A stretch of 64,000 nt of DNA from Streptomyces sp. SAI-135 (GTDB lineage Bacteria; Actinomycetota; Actinomycetes; Streptomycetales; Streptomycetaceae). The position numbers and the translations under genes were made by a program. Under the pieces are notes generated by a model. That model did not search any database and had not been told where the DNA came from. It saw nothing but the letters and a program-made list of their open reading frames with translations. The stretch is from positions 5,766,001 through 5,830,000 of the forward strand of contig NZ_JARXYP010000002.1 in NCBI RefSeq assembly GCF_029893805.1. The letters run 5' to 3'. Positions 8,594 to 16,073 of the stretch are shown in pieces; positions within the stretch are counted from its first letter, which is position 1; every line of letters begins with the position of its first letter.

Positions 8594-8803
8594 TCACCCA
8601 GGCCAGTAGGAACGGGCCCAGGACGTCGGACCCGGCTGGGGCAGGCGGTGGGTCGCGATTCTCGACGGGTCGGACCACGCGGCCTTGCGCTCCTCCGCGC
8701 CGGACGGCGTGTCCGTCGCCGCCGCGGCGCGGGCCCGGACCACCGCCAGGGCGGCGGCGAGCTCCTCCGGGGTCGGGTTTCCCCGTACGACCTTGATGTT
8801 CAT
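8594..8803 (-). CDS. pccE: Acyl-CoA carboxylase epsilon subunit
   Basis: A 69-residue protein beginning MNIKVVRGNPTPEELAAALA and ending in a Trp/Pro-rich tail (WSDPSRIATHRLPQPGP). This matches the actinobacterial epsilon polypeptides that stabilise the alpha6-beta6 acyl-CoA carboxylase complex and raise its activity. It begins 17 bp after the pccB stop codon, so the two are surely cotranscribed. ATG start at 8803 has a GGGAGCC-type ribosome site upstream within the spacer. Confidence 0.88.
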   Translation of the reverse strand: MNIKVVRGNPTPEELAAALAVVRARAAAATDTPSGAEERKAAWSDPSRIATHRLPQPGPTSWARSYWPG

Positions 8804-8820
8804 GACGGCTCCCGGCAGGG

Positions 8821-10416
8821 CTAGAGGGGGATGTTGCCGTGCTTCTTCGGAGGCAGGGACTCGCGCTTGGTGCGCAGCTGGCGCAGACCCCTGACCACAT
8901 GGCGGCGGGTGTCCGAGGGCATGATCACGGAGTCGATGTAACCGCGCTCGGCCGCGATGTAGGGGTTGAGGAGGGCGTCCTCGTACTCCTGGATCAGCCG
9001 GGCGCGCACCGCGTCCAGGTCCTCCCCGTTCGCCTCGGCCTCCGCGATCGTGCGGCGGTGCAGGATGTTGACCGCGCCCTGGGCGCCCATGACGGCGATC
9101 TGGGCGGTCGGCCAGGCGAGGTTGATGTCCGCGCCGAGGTGCTTGGAGCCCATGACGTCGTAGGCGCCGCCGAAGGCCTTGCGGGTGATGACGGTGATGA
9201 GCGGGACCGTGGCCTCGGCGTAGGCGTAGATGAGCTTGGCGCCGCGGCGGATGATGCCGTCGTGCTCCTGGTCGACGCCCGGCAGGAAGCCCGGCACGTC
9301 CACGAAGGTGATCACCGGGATGTTGAAGGCGTCGCAGGTGCGGACGAAGCGGGCCGCCTTCTCGCTCGCCGTGATGTCGAGGCACCCCGCGAACTGCATC
9401 GGCTGGTTGGCGACGATGCCGACCGGGTGGCCCTCCACGCGGCCGTAGCCGGTGAGGATGTTCGGCGCGAACAGCGGCTGCGTCTCGAAGAACTCGGCGT
9501 CGTCCAAGATGTGTTCGATCACCGTGTGCATGTCGTACGGCTGGTTCGCGCTGTCCGGGACGAGGGTGTCCAGCTCGCGGTCCTCGTCGGTGACCGTGAG
9601 GTCCGCCTCCTCCGGGTAGACCGGCGGCTCGGACAGGTTGTTGGACGGCAGGTACGACAGCAGCTGCTTGACGTACTCGACGGCGTCCTTCTCGTCCCCG
9701 GCCATGTGGTGGGCCACGCCGGACACCGAGTTGTGGGTGCGGGCGCCGCCCAGCTCCTCGAAGCCGACGTCCTCGCCGGTGACCGTTTTGATGACGTCGG
9801 GCCCGGTGATGAACATGTGCGAGGTCTGGTCGACCATGACCGTGAAGTCGGTGATCGCCGGGGAGTACACCGCGCCGCCCGCACAGGGGCCGACGACCAG
9901 GCTGATCTGCGGGATGACACCGCTCGCGTGGGTGTTGCGGCGGAAGATCTCGCCGTACGCGCCCAGCGAGGCCACGCCCTCCTGGATGCGGGCGCCGCCG
10001 GAGTCGTTGATGCCGATGACCGGGCAGCCGGTCTTCAGCGCGAAGTCCATCACCTTGACGATCTTCTGCCCGTAGACCTCGCCCAGGGCGCCGCCGAACA
10101 CGGTGAAGTCCTGGGAGAACACGGCGACGGGGCGGCCGTCGACGGTGCCGTACCCGGTGACGACGCCGTCGCCGTACGGGCGGTTCTTCTCGAGCCCGAA
10201 GTTGGTGGAGCGGTGACGGGCGAACTCGTCCAACTCCACGAATGAGCCTTCGTCGAGGAGCAGGTCGATGCGCTCACGGGCCGTCAACTTGCCCTTGGCG
10301 TGCTGCTTCTCGACGGCACGTTCGGAGCCGGCGTGCGTCGCCTCCTGGATGCGGCGCTGCAGATCCGCGAGCTTGCCCGCGGTGGTGTGGATGTCGATCT
10401 CTTCCGGCTCGGACAT
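8821..10416 (-). CDS. pccB: Propionyl-CoA carboxylase beta (carboxyltransferase)
   Basis: A 531-residue carboxyltransferase with duplicated crotonase folds: N-domain (KGKLTARERIDLLLDEGSF, GGARIQEGVASLGAYGEIF, GPCAGGAVYSPA) and C-domain (FVDVPGFLPGVDQEHDGII, RKAFGGAYDVMGSK). It transfers CO2 from carboxybiotin on AccA2 to propionyl-CoA (possibly also acetyl- or butyryl-CoA), making methylmalonyl-CoA for lipid and polyketide synthesis. In the PccB/AccD5 family an Asp at the acyl pocket favours propionyl-CoA; I did not align that residue. It heads the minus-strand operon and diverges from birA. Confidence 0.94.
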   Translation of the reverse strand: MSEPEEIDIHTTAGKLADLQRRIQEATHAGSERAVEKQHAKGKLTARERIDLLLDEGSFVELDEFARHRSTNFGLEKNRPYGDGVVTGYGTVDGRPVAVFSQDFTVFGGALGEVYGQKIVKVMDFALKTGCPVIGINDSGGARIQEGVASLGAYGEIFRRNTHASGVIPQISLVVGPCAGGAVYSPAITDFTVMVDQTSHMFITGPDVIKTVTGEDVGFEELGGARTHNSVSGVAHHMAGDEKDAVEYVKQLLSYLPSNNLSEPPVYPEEADLTVTDEDRELDTLVPDSANQPYDMHTVIEHILDDAEFFETQPLFAPNILTGYGRVEGHPVGIVANQPMQFAGCLDITASEKAARFVRTCDAFNIPVITFVDVPGFLPGVDQEHDGIIRRGAKLIYAYAEATVPLITVITRKAFGGAYDVMGSKHLGADINLAWPTAQIAVMGAQGAVNILHRRTIAEAEANGEDLDAVRARLIQEYEDALLNPYIAAERGYIDSVIMPSDTRRHVVRGLRQLRTKRESLPPKKHGNIPL

Positions 10417-10526
10417 CGGGATCTGGCTCCCTGCCTGCTCAAAAGGGGGGACGGTTACTCATCCGTAGAGTAGTGGCGCCCCTACGAATCAGCAGTGCGG
10501 CGTTTCACACACCTAGGGTGGCTTGC
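10417..10526. promoter_or_regulatory. Shared pccB/birA divergent promoter region
   Basis: The 110 bp between the two start codons must hold both promoters. It contains a dyad CGTAG (10464-10468) and CTACG (10482-10486) about 13 bp apart, and ACGG/CCGT arms just to its left. Either could bind a regulator controlling carboxylase and biotin ligase together. This is a by-eye candidate only. Confidence 0.35.
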
Positions 10527-11390
10527 ATGACGCCGCGAGATGTTTCAGGAGACGACAGCCGTTGGTCGGACCTCGACCGGCCGCCCCTCAACGCCGCCGC
10601 GCTGCGCCGCGGGCTGGTGCGGGAGGGCGGGCTGTGGTCCGGGATCGAGGTGGTGGCCGGCACCGGCTCCACCAACTCCGACCTGGTCGCCCGCACCGTC
10701 GCGGGCAAGGCGGCCGAGGGCGCGGTCCTCGTCGCCGAGGAACAGACGGCGGGCCGGGGCCGGCTGGACCGCCAGTGGTCCGCGCCGCCCCGCTCGGGAC
10801 TCTTCTTCTCCGTCCTGCTGACCCCGGCCGACGTGCCGGTGGCGCGCTGGGGCTGGCTCCCGCTGCTCACCGGGGTCGCGGTGGCGACCGGCCTGTCGCG
10901 CTCCGCGGGTGTGGACACGGCCCTCAAGTGGCCCAACGACCTCCTGGTGACCGTGGGCGGCGAGGAACGCAAGGCCGGCGGGATCCTCGCCGAACGGGCG
11001 GGCGAGGACGGCGTCGTCATGGGCGTCGGCATCAACGTCACCCTCAGGGAGGACGAGCTGCCCGTCCCCACCGCGGGTTCCCTGGCGCTGGCCGGAGCGG
11101 TGAGCACGGACCGGGACCCCCTGCTGCGGGCCGTCCTGCGCTCCCTCGAGGAGTGGTACGAGCGGTGGCGGGCGGCGGCGGGGGACCCGACGGTGAGCGG
11201 TTTGCAGGAGACGTATGCGGCGGGGTGCGCGACGCTGGGGAGACGGGTACGGGCCGAGCTGCCCGGGGACCGCTCCCTGGTCGGTGAGGCGGTGGCGGTG
11301 GACGGCGACGGCCGCCTGGTGATCGCGACGGAGGAAGGGGTACAGGAGCCGGTGGGCGCCGGAGACATCGTGCATCTGCGACCGGCGTGA
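10527..11390 (+). CDS. birA: Biotin-[acetyl-CoA-carboxylase] ligase
   Basis: A 287-residue ligase that makes biotinyl-5'-AMP and attaches biotin to the AMKM lysine of carboxyl-carrier domains such as AccA2 in this window. Visible motifs are GSTNSDLVAR, AEEQTAGRGRLDRQW (adenylate loop), ALKWPNDLLV, KAGGILAE and GVGINVTL, followed by the C-terminal SH3-like domain. There is no N-terminal winged helix, so it is a group I enzyme without the repressor function of E. coli BirA. Start is ATG 10527. Confidence 0.93.
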   Translation: MTPRDVSGDDSRWSDLDRPPLNAAALRRGLVREGGLWSGIEVVAGTGSTNSDLVARTVAGKAAEGAVLVAEEQTAGRGRLDRQWSAPPRSGLFFSVLLTPADVPVARWGWLPLLTGVAVATGLSRSAGVDTALKWPNDLLVTVGGEERKAGGILAERAGEDGVVMGVGINVTLREDELPVPTAGSLALAGAVSTDRDPLLRAVLRSLEEWYERWRAAAGDPTVSGLQETYAAGCATLGRRVRAELPGDRSLVGEAVAVDGDGRLVIATEEGVQEPVGAGDIVHLRPA

Positions 11391-11579
11391 GGGGATCTGC
11401 CGTCCGGGGCGCGGGGCCGTGACAACAGCGACTCCGTCGCGGGGCGCGACCGGTCGCGTACCGCCCGCACGCGACCGGCATGCATCAGTCACCCCTCCTC
11501 GGGAGTGAGCTACCGCACACCTGCCGTACAGTTGAGGCCGGTCGATACCTGACCGTGACAGATCGGAAGGGCAGCAGGC

Positions 11580-12674
11580 GTGACCGCAGACGACACGGGC
11601 TCCGGCGCGGACGCGATCCCGCACCCGCTCGCCGTGCGTCTCGAACAGCTCATCCTCGGCGCCGAGCGGCGCTACACCCCCTTTCAGGCGGCCCGCACCG
11701 CCGGCGTCTCCATGGAGCTGGCCACCCGCTTCTGGCGGGCGATGGGCTTCGCCGACGTCGGCCAGGCCAAGGCGTTCACCGAGGCGGACGTCCTCGCGCT
11801 GCGCCGGCTCGCCGGTCTCGTCGAGGCGGGGCTGCTGAGCGAGGCCATGGCCGTACAGGTGGCGCGGTCCACCGGGCAGACCACCGCCCGGCTCGCCGAG
11901 TGGCAGATCGACTCCTTCCTGGAGGGCCTGACCGAGCCCCCGGAGCCGGGCATGACCCGCACCGAGGTGACGTACCCGATCATCGAACTGCTCCTGCCCG
12001 AGCTGGAGGAGTTCCTCGTCTACGTCTGGCGCCGCCAGCTCGCCGCCTCGGCGGGCCGGGTCGTGCAGGCCGCCGACGACGAGGAGATGGTCGACCGGCG
12101 GCTGTGCGTGGGCTTCGCCGACCTCGTCGGGTTCACGCGGCTGACCCGCCGGATGGAGGAGGAGGAGCTCGGCGAACTCGTCGAGGCCTTCGAGACCACA
12201 GCCGCGGACCTGGTGGCCGCGCGGGGCGGTCGGCTCATCAAGACCCTCGGCGACGAGGTGCTGTACGCGGCCGACGACGCCGCCGTGGCCGCCGAGATCG
12301 CGCTGCGGCTCATCGAGACCATGGCCAACGACGAGACCATGCCCGAGCTGCGCGTCGGCATCGCCTTCGGCACGGTGACCACCCGTATGGGCGATGTCTT
12401 CGGCACGACGGTGAACCTCGCCTCCCGGCTGACCTCGATAGCTCCCCGCGACGCCGTCCTCGTCGACAGCGCGTTCGCCGAGGAGCTGATCCGCCACGGC
12501 GAGGCGCCCGCCTCGGAGGCCGAGGCGGCCGAGGCCGCGGCCACCGCCGAGAAGGAGGGCGAGGAGCCGCCGACGTACCGCTTCGCGCTCCAGCCGATGT
12601 GGCAGCGGCCGGTCCGCGGACTCGGCGTCGTCGAGCCCTGGCTGCTGACCCGCAGGGACATGCCCCCCGCCTAG
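11580..12674 (+). CDS. cya: Class III adenylate cyclase
   Basis: A 364-residue soluble cyclase making cAMP, which in Streptomyces influences germination and development. Residues 1-165 are an alpha-helical N-terminal regulatory domain of the adenylate_cyc_N type (related to the autoinhibitory pH-sensing domain of Rv1264). The catalytic domain carries the metal site FADLVGFT (179-186), substrate Lys221 and Asp225 in KTLGDEVLY, and the transition-state pair Asn279/Arg283 in NLASR. GTG start at 11580 follows GGAAGGGCAG. Its TAG shares the CTAG at 12671-12674 with the stop of the converging gene. Confidence 0.92.
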   Translation: MTADDTGSGADAIPHPLAVRLEQLILGAERRYTPFQAARTAGVSMELATRFWRAMGFADVGQAKAFTEADVLALRRLAGLVEAGLLSEAMAVQVARSTGQTTARLAEWQIDSFLEGLTEPPEPGMTRTEVTYPIIELLLPELEEFLVYVWRRQLAASAGRVVQAADDEEMVDRRLCVGFADLVGFTRLTRRMEEEELGELVEAFETTAADLVAARGGRLIKTLGDEVLYAADDAAVAAEIALRLIETMANDETMPELRVGIAFGTVTTRMGDVFGTTVNLASRLTSIAPRDAVLVDSAFAEELIRHGEAPASEAEAAEAAATAEKEGEEPPTYRFALQPMWQRPVRGLGVVEPWLLTRRDMPPA

Positions 12675-13324
12675 CCGCCCTGCTGCACGCACAGCCCGAT
12701 GACCGGCACGCACAGGCCCGGCGCGGGCCGGGTCGAGTGGCTGGGCCGGGGGGTGGGGGCGGTCGCCGGCGGGGGCGTGGTCCGGGCCGGTTGCGGGGCG
12801 GCGGTCGTCGCCGGTGAGTGGGGTGCCCGGGACTGCCGGGGCGCGGTGCTCGCCGTGGGGGCCGGTGCCGGTGCGTGGGTGTTCAGCGCCTCCGGGATCG
12901 TGGTGGGAGCCGCCGCCAGGGGCAGGGGTACGGCGGTCGCGGACCCTGCCGGGGCCGGCGAGGTGCCTGGAGTGGGGGTCGTGGAGATCCCGCCCATCGC
13001 CGTGGTCGACGTGGGGCTCGCCTGCGGGACGGAGCCCACGGTCGCCGCCGCGTTCGTCGCCCGGTCCGTTGTGGAGCCGCTGTCGATGTCCGCGTCCGTG
13101 TCCGTGCCCGGGGCGGCCTGGGGGTCCGCCTCGGTCGCGCCGAAGCCGCCCACCCCCGCGTCGGGGGTCAGCCGGACGAGACTCAGGGCGCCGGCGGCCA
13201 GGGCGAGGCCGCCCGCCGCGAGCAGGACCTTGCGGGGGCGGGGCTTGCGGTGGCGGCCGCGCGGTCCGAACAGGCGGGTGCCGTTGTCCTCCGCGATGCC
13301 TGTCGTCGTCATCGTCGCCGTCAT
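12671..13324 (-). CDS. Membrane-anchored Pro/Thr-rich surface protein, unknown
   Basis: A 217-residue product: a basic cytoplasmic head (RGRHRKPRPRKV), one transmembrane segment at about 33-51 (LLAAGGLALAAGALSLV), then a long Ala/Pro/Thr/Ser-rich extracytoplasmic region. It ends in a short module with two cysteines, PGLCVPVIGLCVQQGG, that could form a disulfide. No enzymatic domain is recognised. The stop codon overlaps the cya stop tail-to-tail. The composition suggests a cell-wall-spanning stalk presenting the C-terminal Cys module; that is inference. Confidence 0.65.
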   Translation of the reverse strand: MTATMTTTGIAEDNGTRLFGPRGRHRKPRPRKVLLAAGGLALAAGALSLVRLTPDAGVGGFGATEADPQAAPGTDTDADIDSGSTTDRATNAAATVGSVPQASPTSTTAMGGISTTPTPGTSPAPAGSATAVPLPLAAAPTTIPEALNTHAPAPAPTASTAPRQSRAPHSPATTAAPQPARTTPPPATAPTPRPSHSTRPAPGLCVPVIGLCVQQGG

Positions 13325-13496
13325 GCTTCCTCCCCTGGGTGCCCGCGCCCCCTGTGCGCCGTGGCCGGGCGCACGTTATGCGCTGTCGTGGGCGGTCGGA
13401 GGGGAGTTGGGCGGGATGTCACTCGAACGGGGTGTCGGGTGGGTCGGCGGGAACCTTTCGCGGTGGGGGCGGGGCTGCGATGATCGGAGCGGTCTT

Positions 13497-13520
13497 GTTA
13501 ACCCACGTTAACCGGGAGGG
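13497..13520 (+). promoter_or_regulatory. Phased GTTAAC repeat and strong RBS before echA
   Basis: Two GTTAACC heptamers (13497-13503, 13507-13513) sit exactly 10 bp apart, each containing the palindrome GTTAAC. They are followed by GGGAGGG (13514-13520) and ATG 13525. Same-face spacing is typical of a protein-binding site, and it would lie on the ribosome-binding region. Confidence 0.4.
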
Positions 13521-13524
13521 TGTC

Positions 13525-14322
13525 ATGGGTGAGGAGCGGTTCGGGGAGTTCGTGCTGGTGAGGCGGCATGAGGAGGGGGTTGCCGAGTTGGTTCTGGACC
13601 GGCCCAAGGCGATGAACGCGGTCTCCTCGGAGATGGCCCGGTCGATCGCCGCCGCCTGTTCCGCACTGGGGGGTGACCAGGCGGTGCGGGTTGTCGTGGT
13701 GACCTCCACGCATGAGCGGGCCTTCTGCGTGGGGGCCGACCTGAAGGAGCGGAACTCCCTCAGCGACGCCGATCTGCTGCGGCAGCGGCCGGTGAGCCGG
13801 GGGGCGTACACGGGGGTGCTGGAGCTGCCCGTGCCGGCGATCGCCGCGGTGCACGGGTTCGCGCTGGGCGGGGGCTTCGAGCTGGCCCTGTCGTGCGACC
13901 TGATCGTGGCCGACCGTACGGCGGTGGTGGGGTTGCCGGAGGTGTCGGTGGGAGTGATCCCCGGGGGCGGCGGGACGCAGCTGCTGCCGCGGCGGGTGGG
14001 TGCGGCCCGGGCCGCCGAGCTGATCTTCACGGCGCGGCGGGTCGAGGCGGAGGAGGCGCATCGGCTGGGGCTCGTGGACCAGCTGGTGGAGCCCGGGGAG
14101 GACCGGGCGGAGGCGCTGGCCCTGGCCGGGCGGGTGGCCGGGAACTCGCCCGTGGGGCTGCGGGCGGCCAAGCGTGCGCTGCGGCTCGGGCAGGGGCTGG
14201 ACCTGCGGTCCGGGCTGGAGGTGGAGGACGCGGCGTGGCGGACGGTGGCGTTCTCCGGGGACCGCGCGGAGGGCGTGGCGGCCTTCAACGAACACCGAGC
14301 GCCTCGGTGGCCTGGCCTGTAG
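13525..14322 (+). CDS. Enoyl-CoA hydratase/isomerase family protein
   Basis: A 265-residue crotonase-fold protein: CoA/oxyanion segment FCVGADLKERNSL, second oxyanion segment HGFALGGGFELALSCDLIVA and the catalytic-region PEVSVGVIPGGGGTQLLPR. One glutamate in the PEVSVG stretch aligns with the catalytic acid of hydratases, and the other position is not obvious, so substrate and reaction (hydration or isomerisation in fatty or amino-acid degradation) stay open. The chosen ATG at 13525 has the ideal GGGAGGG site. It stands alone, followed by repeat-rich DNA. Confidence 0.85.
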   Translation: MGEERFGEFVLVRRHEEGVAELVLDRPKAMNAVSSEMARSIAAACSALGGDQAVRVVVVTSTHERAFCVGADLKERNSLSDADLLRQRPVSRGAYTGVLELPVPAIAAVHGFALGGGFELALSCDLIVADRTAVVGLPEVSVGVIPGGGGTQLLPRRVGAARAAELIFTARRVEAEEAHRLGLVDQLVEPGEDRAEALALAGRVAGNSPVGLRAAKRALRLGQGLDLRSGLEVEDAAWRTVAFSGDRAEGVAAFNEHRAPRWPGL

Positions 14323-14337
14323 CCGCCATTGTTCTTC

Positions 14338-14373
14338 GGGTGCGGGTGCGGGTGCGGGTGCGGGTGCGGGTGC
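14338..14373 (+). repeat. Hexamer tandem repeat (GGGTGC)6
   Basis: Six uninterrupted copies of GGGTGC begin 16 bp after the enoyl-CoA hydratase stop codon. It is a slippage-prone microsatellite in noncoding DNA. Confidence 0.85.
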
Positions 14374-14412
14374 GGTCGTCGGGCGGGTGCGGGTGAGTGG
14401 GGGCGGGCGTTT

Positions 14413-14533
14413 TGCGCAGTTCCCCGCGCCCCTGAATGCCTGCGGCGGCCTCTTGCGGCCCGGTGGTGGCCTGCACGTCTGCACGAGCGTCCACCCGTCC
14501 ACCCCAGGGGCGCGGGGAACTGCGCGATCAGCC
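14413..14533. repeat. Paired dispersed repeat (facing arms)
   Basis: A minus-oriented core at 14413-14434 faces a plus-oriented core at 14505-14533. The interior (AATGCCTGCGGCGGCC... GAGCGTCCAC) resembles that of 7-113, so the whole 110-120 bp unit, not only the core, is repeated in the window. Confidence 0.75.
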
Positions 14534-14755
14534 CGCACGCACTGTCAGCCGCCCGGCGGCCGTTCCCGGCACTCTGGTAGGCGCCCGGCCCAAGCCCAGC
14601 GCAGCGGGGGCGCGGGGAACTGCGCGACCAGCCCGCACGCACTGTCAGCCGCCCGGCGGCCGTTCCCGGCACTCTGGTGGGCGCCCGGCCCAAGCCCAGC
14701 GCAGCGGGGGCGCGGGGAACTGCGCGATCAGCCCGCACGCACCGTCAGCCGCCCG
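14506..14755 (+). repeat. 100-bp tandem duplication carrying the core
   Basis: Units start at 14521, 14621 and 14721 with an exact 100-bp period. The first two units differ at only a few bases and the third is cut after about 35 bp. Each carries one dispersed-repeat core, so the array probably arose by recombination between cores. The noncoding stretch 14323-14839 otherwise shows nothing coding. Confidence 0.85.
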
Positions 14756-14839
14756 GCAACCGAACCCGCCCCGGTGTCTGTTTCTCGAACGGACCAACCA
14801 CATCGCCGCATACCCCCCAATCCTCCCTAACCTGGACTG

Positions 14840-15988
14840 ATGGGTGAGGACATCCGGCTGGCCGCGGTCGTCGCGTTGGCTCAGGGCATGGCGGCGGCCC
14901 ACGGCTCGCGGGAGGCGTGGCGGGCCGCCGCCGCCGGGGCCTGCCGCGCCCTCGGCGGGAGCTTCGCCGCGTTGTCCGTGTGGGAGCGGGAGCTGGGACG
15001 GCTCAGGGTGCTGGTGAACGTGGGGGACCGGGCCGCGGGCGAGGAGGAGTTCCCCGAGAACGAGGCCTACCCCGTGCACCAGTTCCCGGAGATCACCGAG
15101 TTCCTGCACGAGCGGTGGGCCGGGGGCGGTGAGCCCAACGCGTGGGTGGAGACGGCGGAGGGCCCGGCGGCCGGGGGACGGCCCGGCTATGTGCACCAGC
15201 GAGTCGCCGCGCTCCGCAGGAGGGGCCGGGGCAGCTGCGTGGTCGCCCCGATCGTGCTGAACGGGCGGGCCTGGGGCGAGCTGTATGTCGCCCGGCCCAC
15301 CGGTGCCCCCGTCTTCGGACGGGAGGACGCCGACTTCGCCACCGTACTGGCCGCCGTCGTCGCCGCCGGAATCGCCCAGGCGGAACGGCTGGAGGAGGCG
15401 AGACGGCTGGCGTTCACGGACGCGCTGACCGGGCTCGCCAACCGCCGTGCCGTGGACGCGCGGCTCGACGAGGCCGTCGACCGGCACAAGCGGGACGGGG
15501 TCGTCGTCAGCCTCGTGGTGTGCGATCTCAACGGGCTGAAGCGGGTCAACGACACCCGTGGGCACGCCGTGGGCGACCGGCTGCTGGAACGTTTCGGGTC
15601 GGTGCTGTCGCTGTGCGGGGCCATGCTGCCGGGGGCCCTGGCCGCGCGGCTCGGAGGGGACGAGTTCTGTCTGCTGGCCGTCGGTCCCCCCGCCGACGAC
15701 GTGGTCAGGGCCGCCGGTGAACTGTGCAGGAGGGCCGCGGAGTTGGAGCTGGGGGAAGGGGTGGCCTGCGGGGTCGCCTCCACCGCGGACCCCATCGGGC
15801 CCGTCCGCTCGGCCCGGCGGCTCTTCCGGCTGGCCGACGCCGCGCAGTACCGGGCCAAGGCCGAGCGTGCCGAACGGCCCGTCGTCGCGGGGCGCGGCGG
15901 CCCCGACGACCCCGTCGTACGGCTGGCCGACGCGGCGCCCTCCGGGCAGACCCCCGAGCGGCGGACCTTCCGGGGGCGCAGGCCCTGA
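14840..15988 (+). CDS. GAF-GGDEF diguanylate cyclase
   Basis: A 382-residue soluble protein with an N-terminal GAF-like sensor (about 15-180) and a C-terminal GGDEF domain. The domain entry LAFTDALTGLANRRAVDARL is intact and the active loop is LGGDEFCLLAV (GGDEF at 272-276), so synthesis of cyclic di-GMP from two GTP is expected. The RxxD inhibitory site normally five residues before GGDEF is absent (LPGALAARL), suggesting no product feedback by that route. Cyclic di-GMP controls development in Streptomyces through BldD and WhiG/RsiG. The gene is 85 bp upstream of hutH on the same strand. Confidence 0.9.
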   Translation: MGEDIRLAAVVALAQGMAAAHGSREAWRAAAAGACRALGGSFAALSVWERELGRLRVLVNVGDRAAGEEEFPENEAYPVHQFPEITEFLHERWAGGGEPNAWVETAEGPAAGGRPGYVHQRVAALRRRGRGSCVVAPIVLNGRAWGELYVARPTGAPVFGREDADFATVLAAVVAAGIAQAERLEEARRLAFTDALTGLANRRAVDARLDEAVDRHKRDGVVVSLVVCDLNGLKRVNDTRGHAVGDRLLERFGSVLSLCGAMLPGALAARLGGDEFCLLAVGPPADDVVRAAGELCRRAAELELGEGVACGVASTADPIGPVRSARRLFRLADAAQYRAKAERAERPVVAGRGGPDDPVVRLADAAPSGQTPERRTFRGRRP

Positions 15989-16014
15989 GGGGTCAGGCGC
16001 CGTCGGCCCTTGTA

Positions 16015-16073
16015 AGGGGCGTAACCCCTGCCCACTAGTGACATCCTGGAATTCAGTGCGTACGCTCCTGAAT
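16015..16073 (+). promoter_or_regulatory. Dyads upstream of hutH
   Basis: AGGGG-CGTAA-CCCCT (16015-16029) could be a short terminator or operator after the GGDEF gene. ATTCAG (16051-16056) and CTGAAT (16068-16073) form a second dyad with an 11-bp spacer, abutting the first possible hutH ATG at 16074. The second is well placed for a repressor of histidine use. Confidence 0.4.

Noticed and set aside
11480..12817. 445-residue frame overlapping adenylate cyclase
   Set aside because: Shadow of cya; the cya frame has all catalytic residues and proper start.
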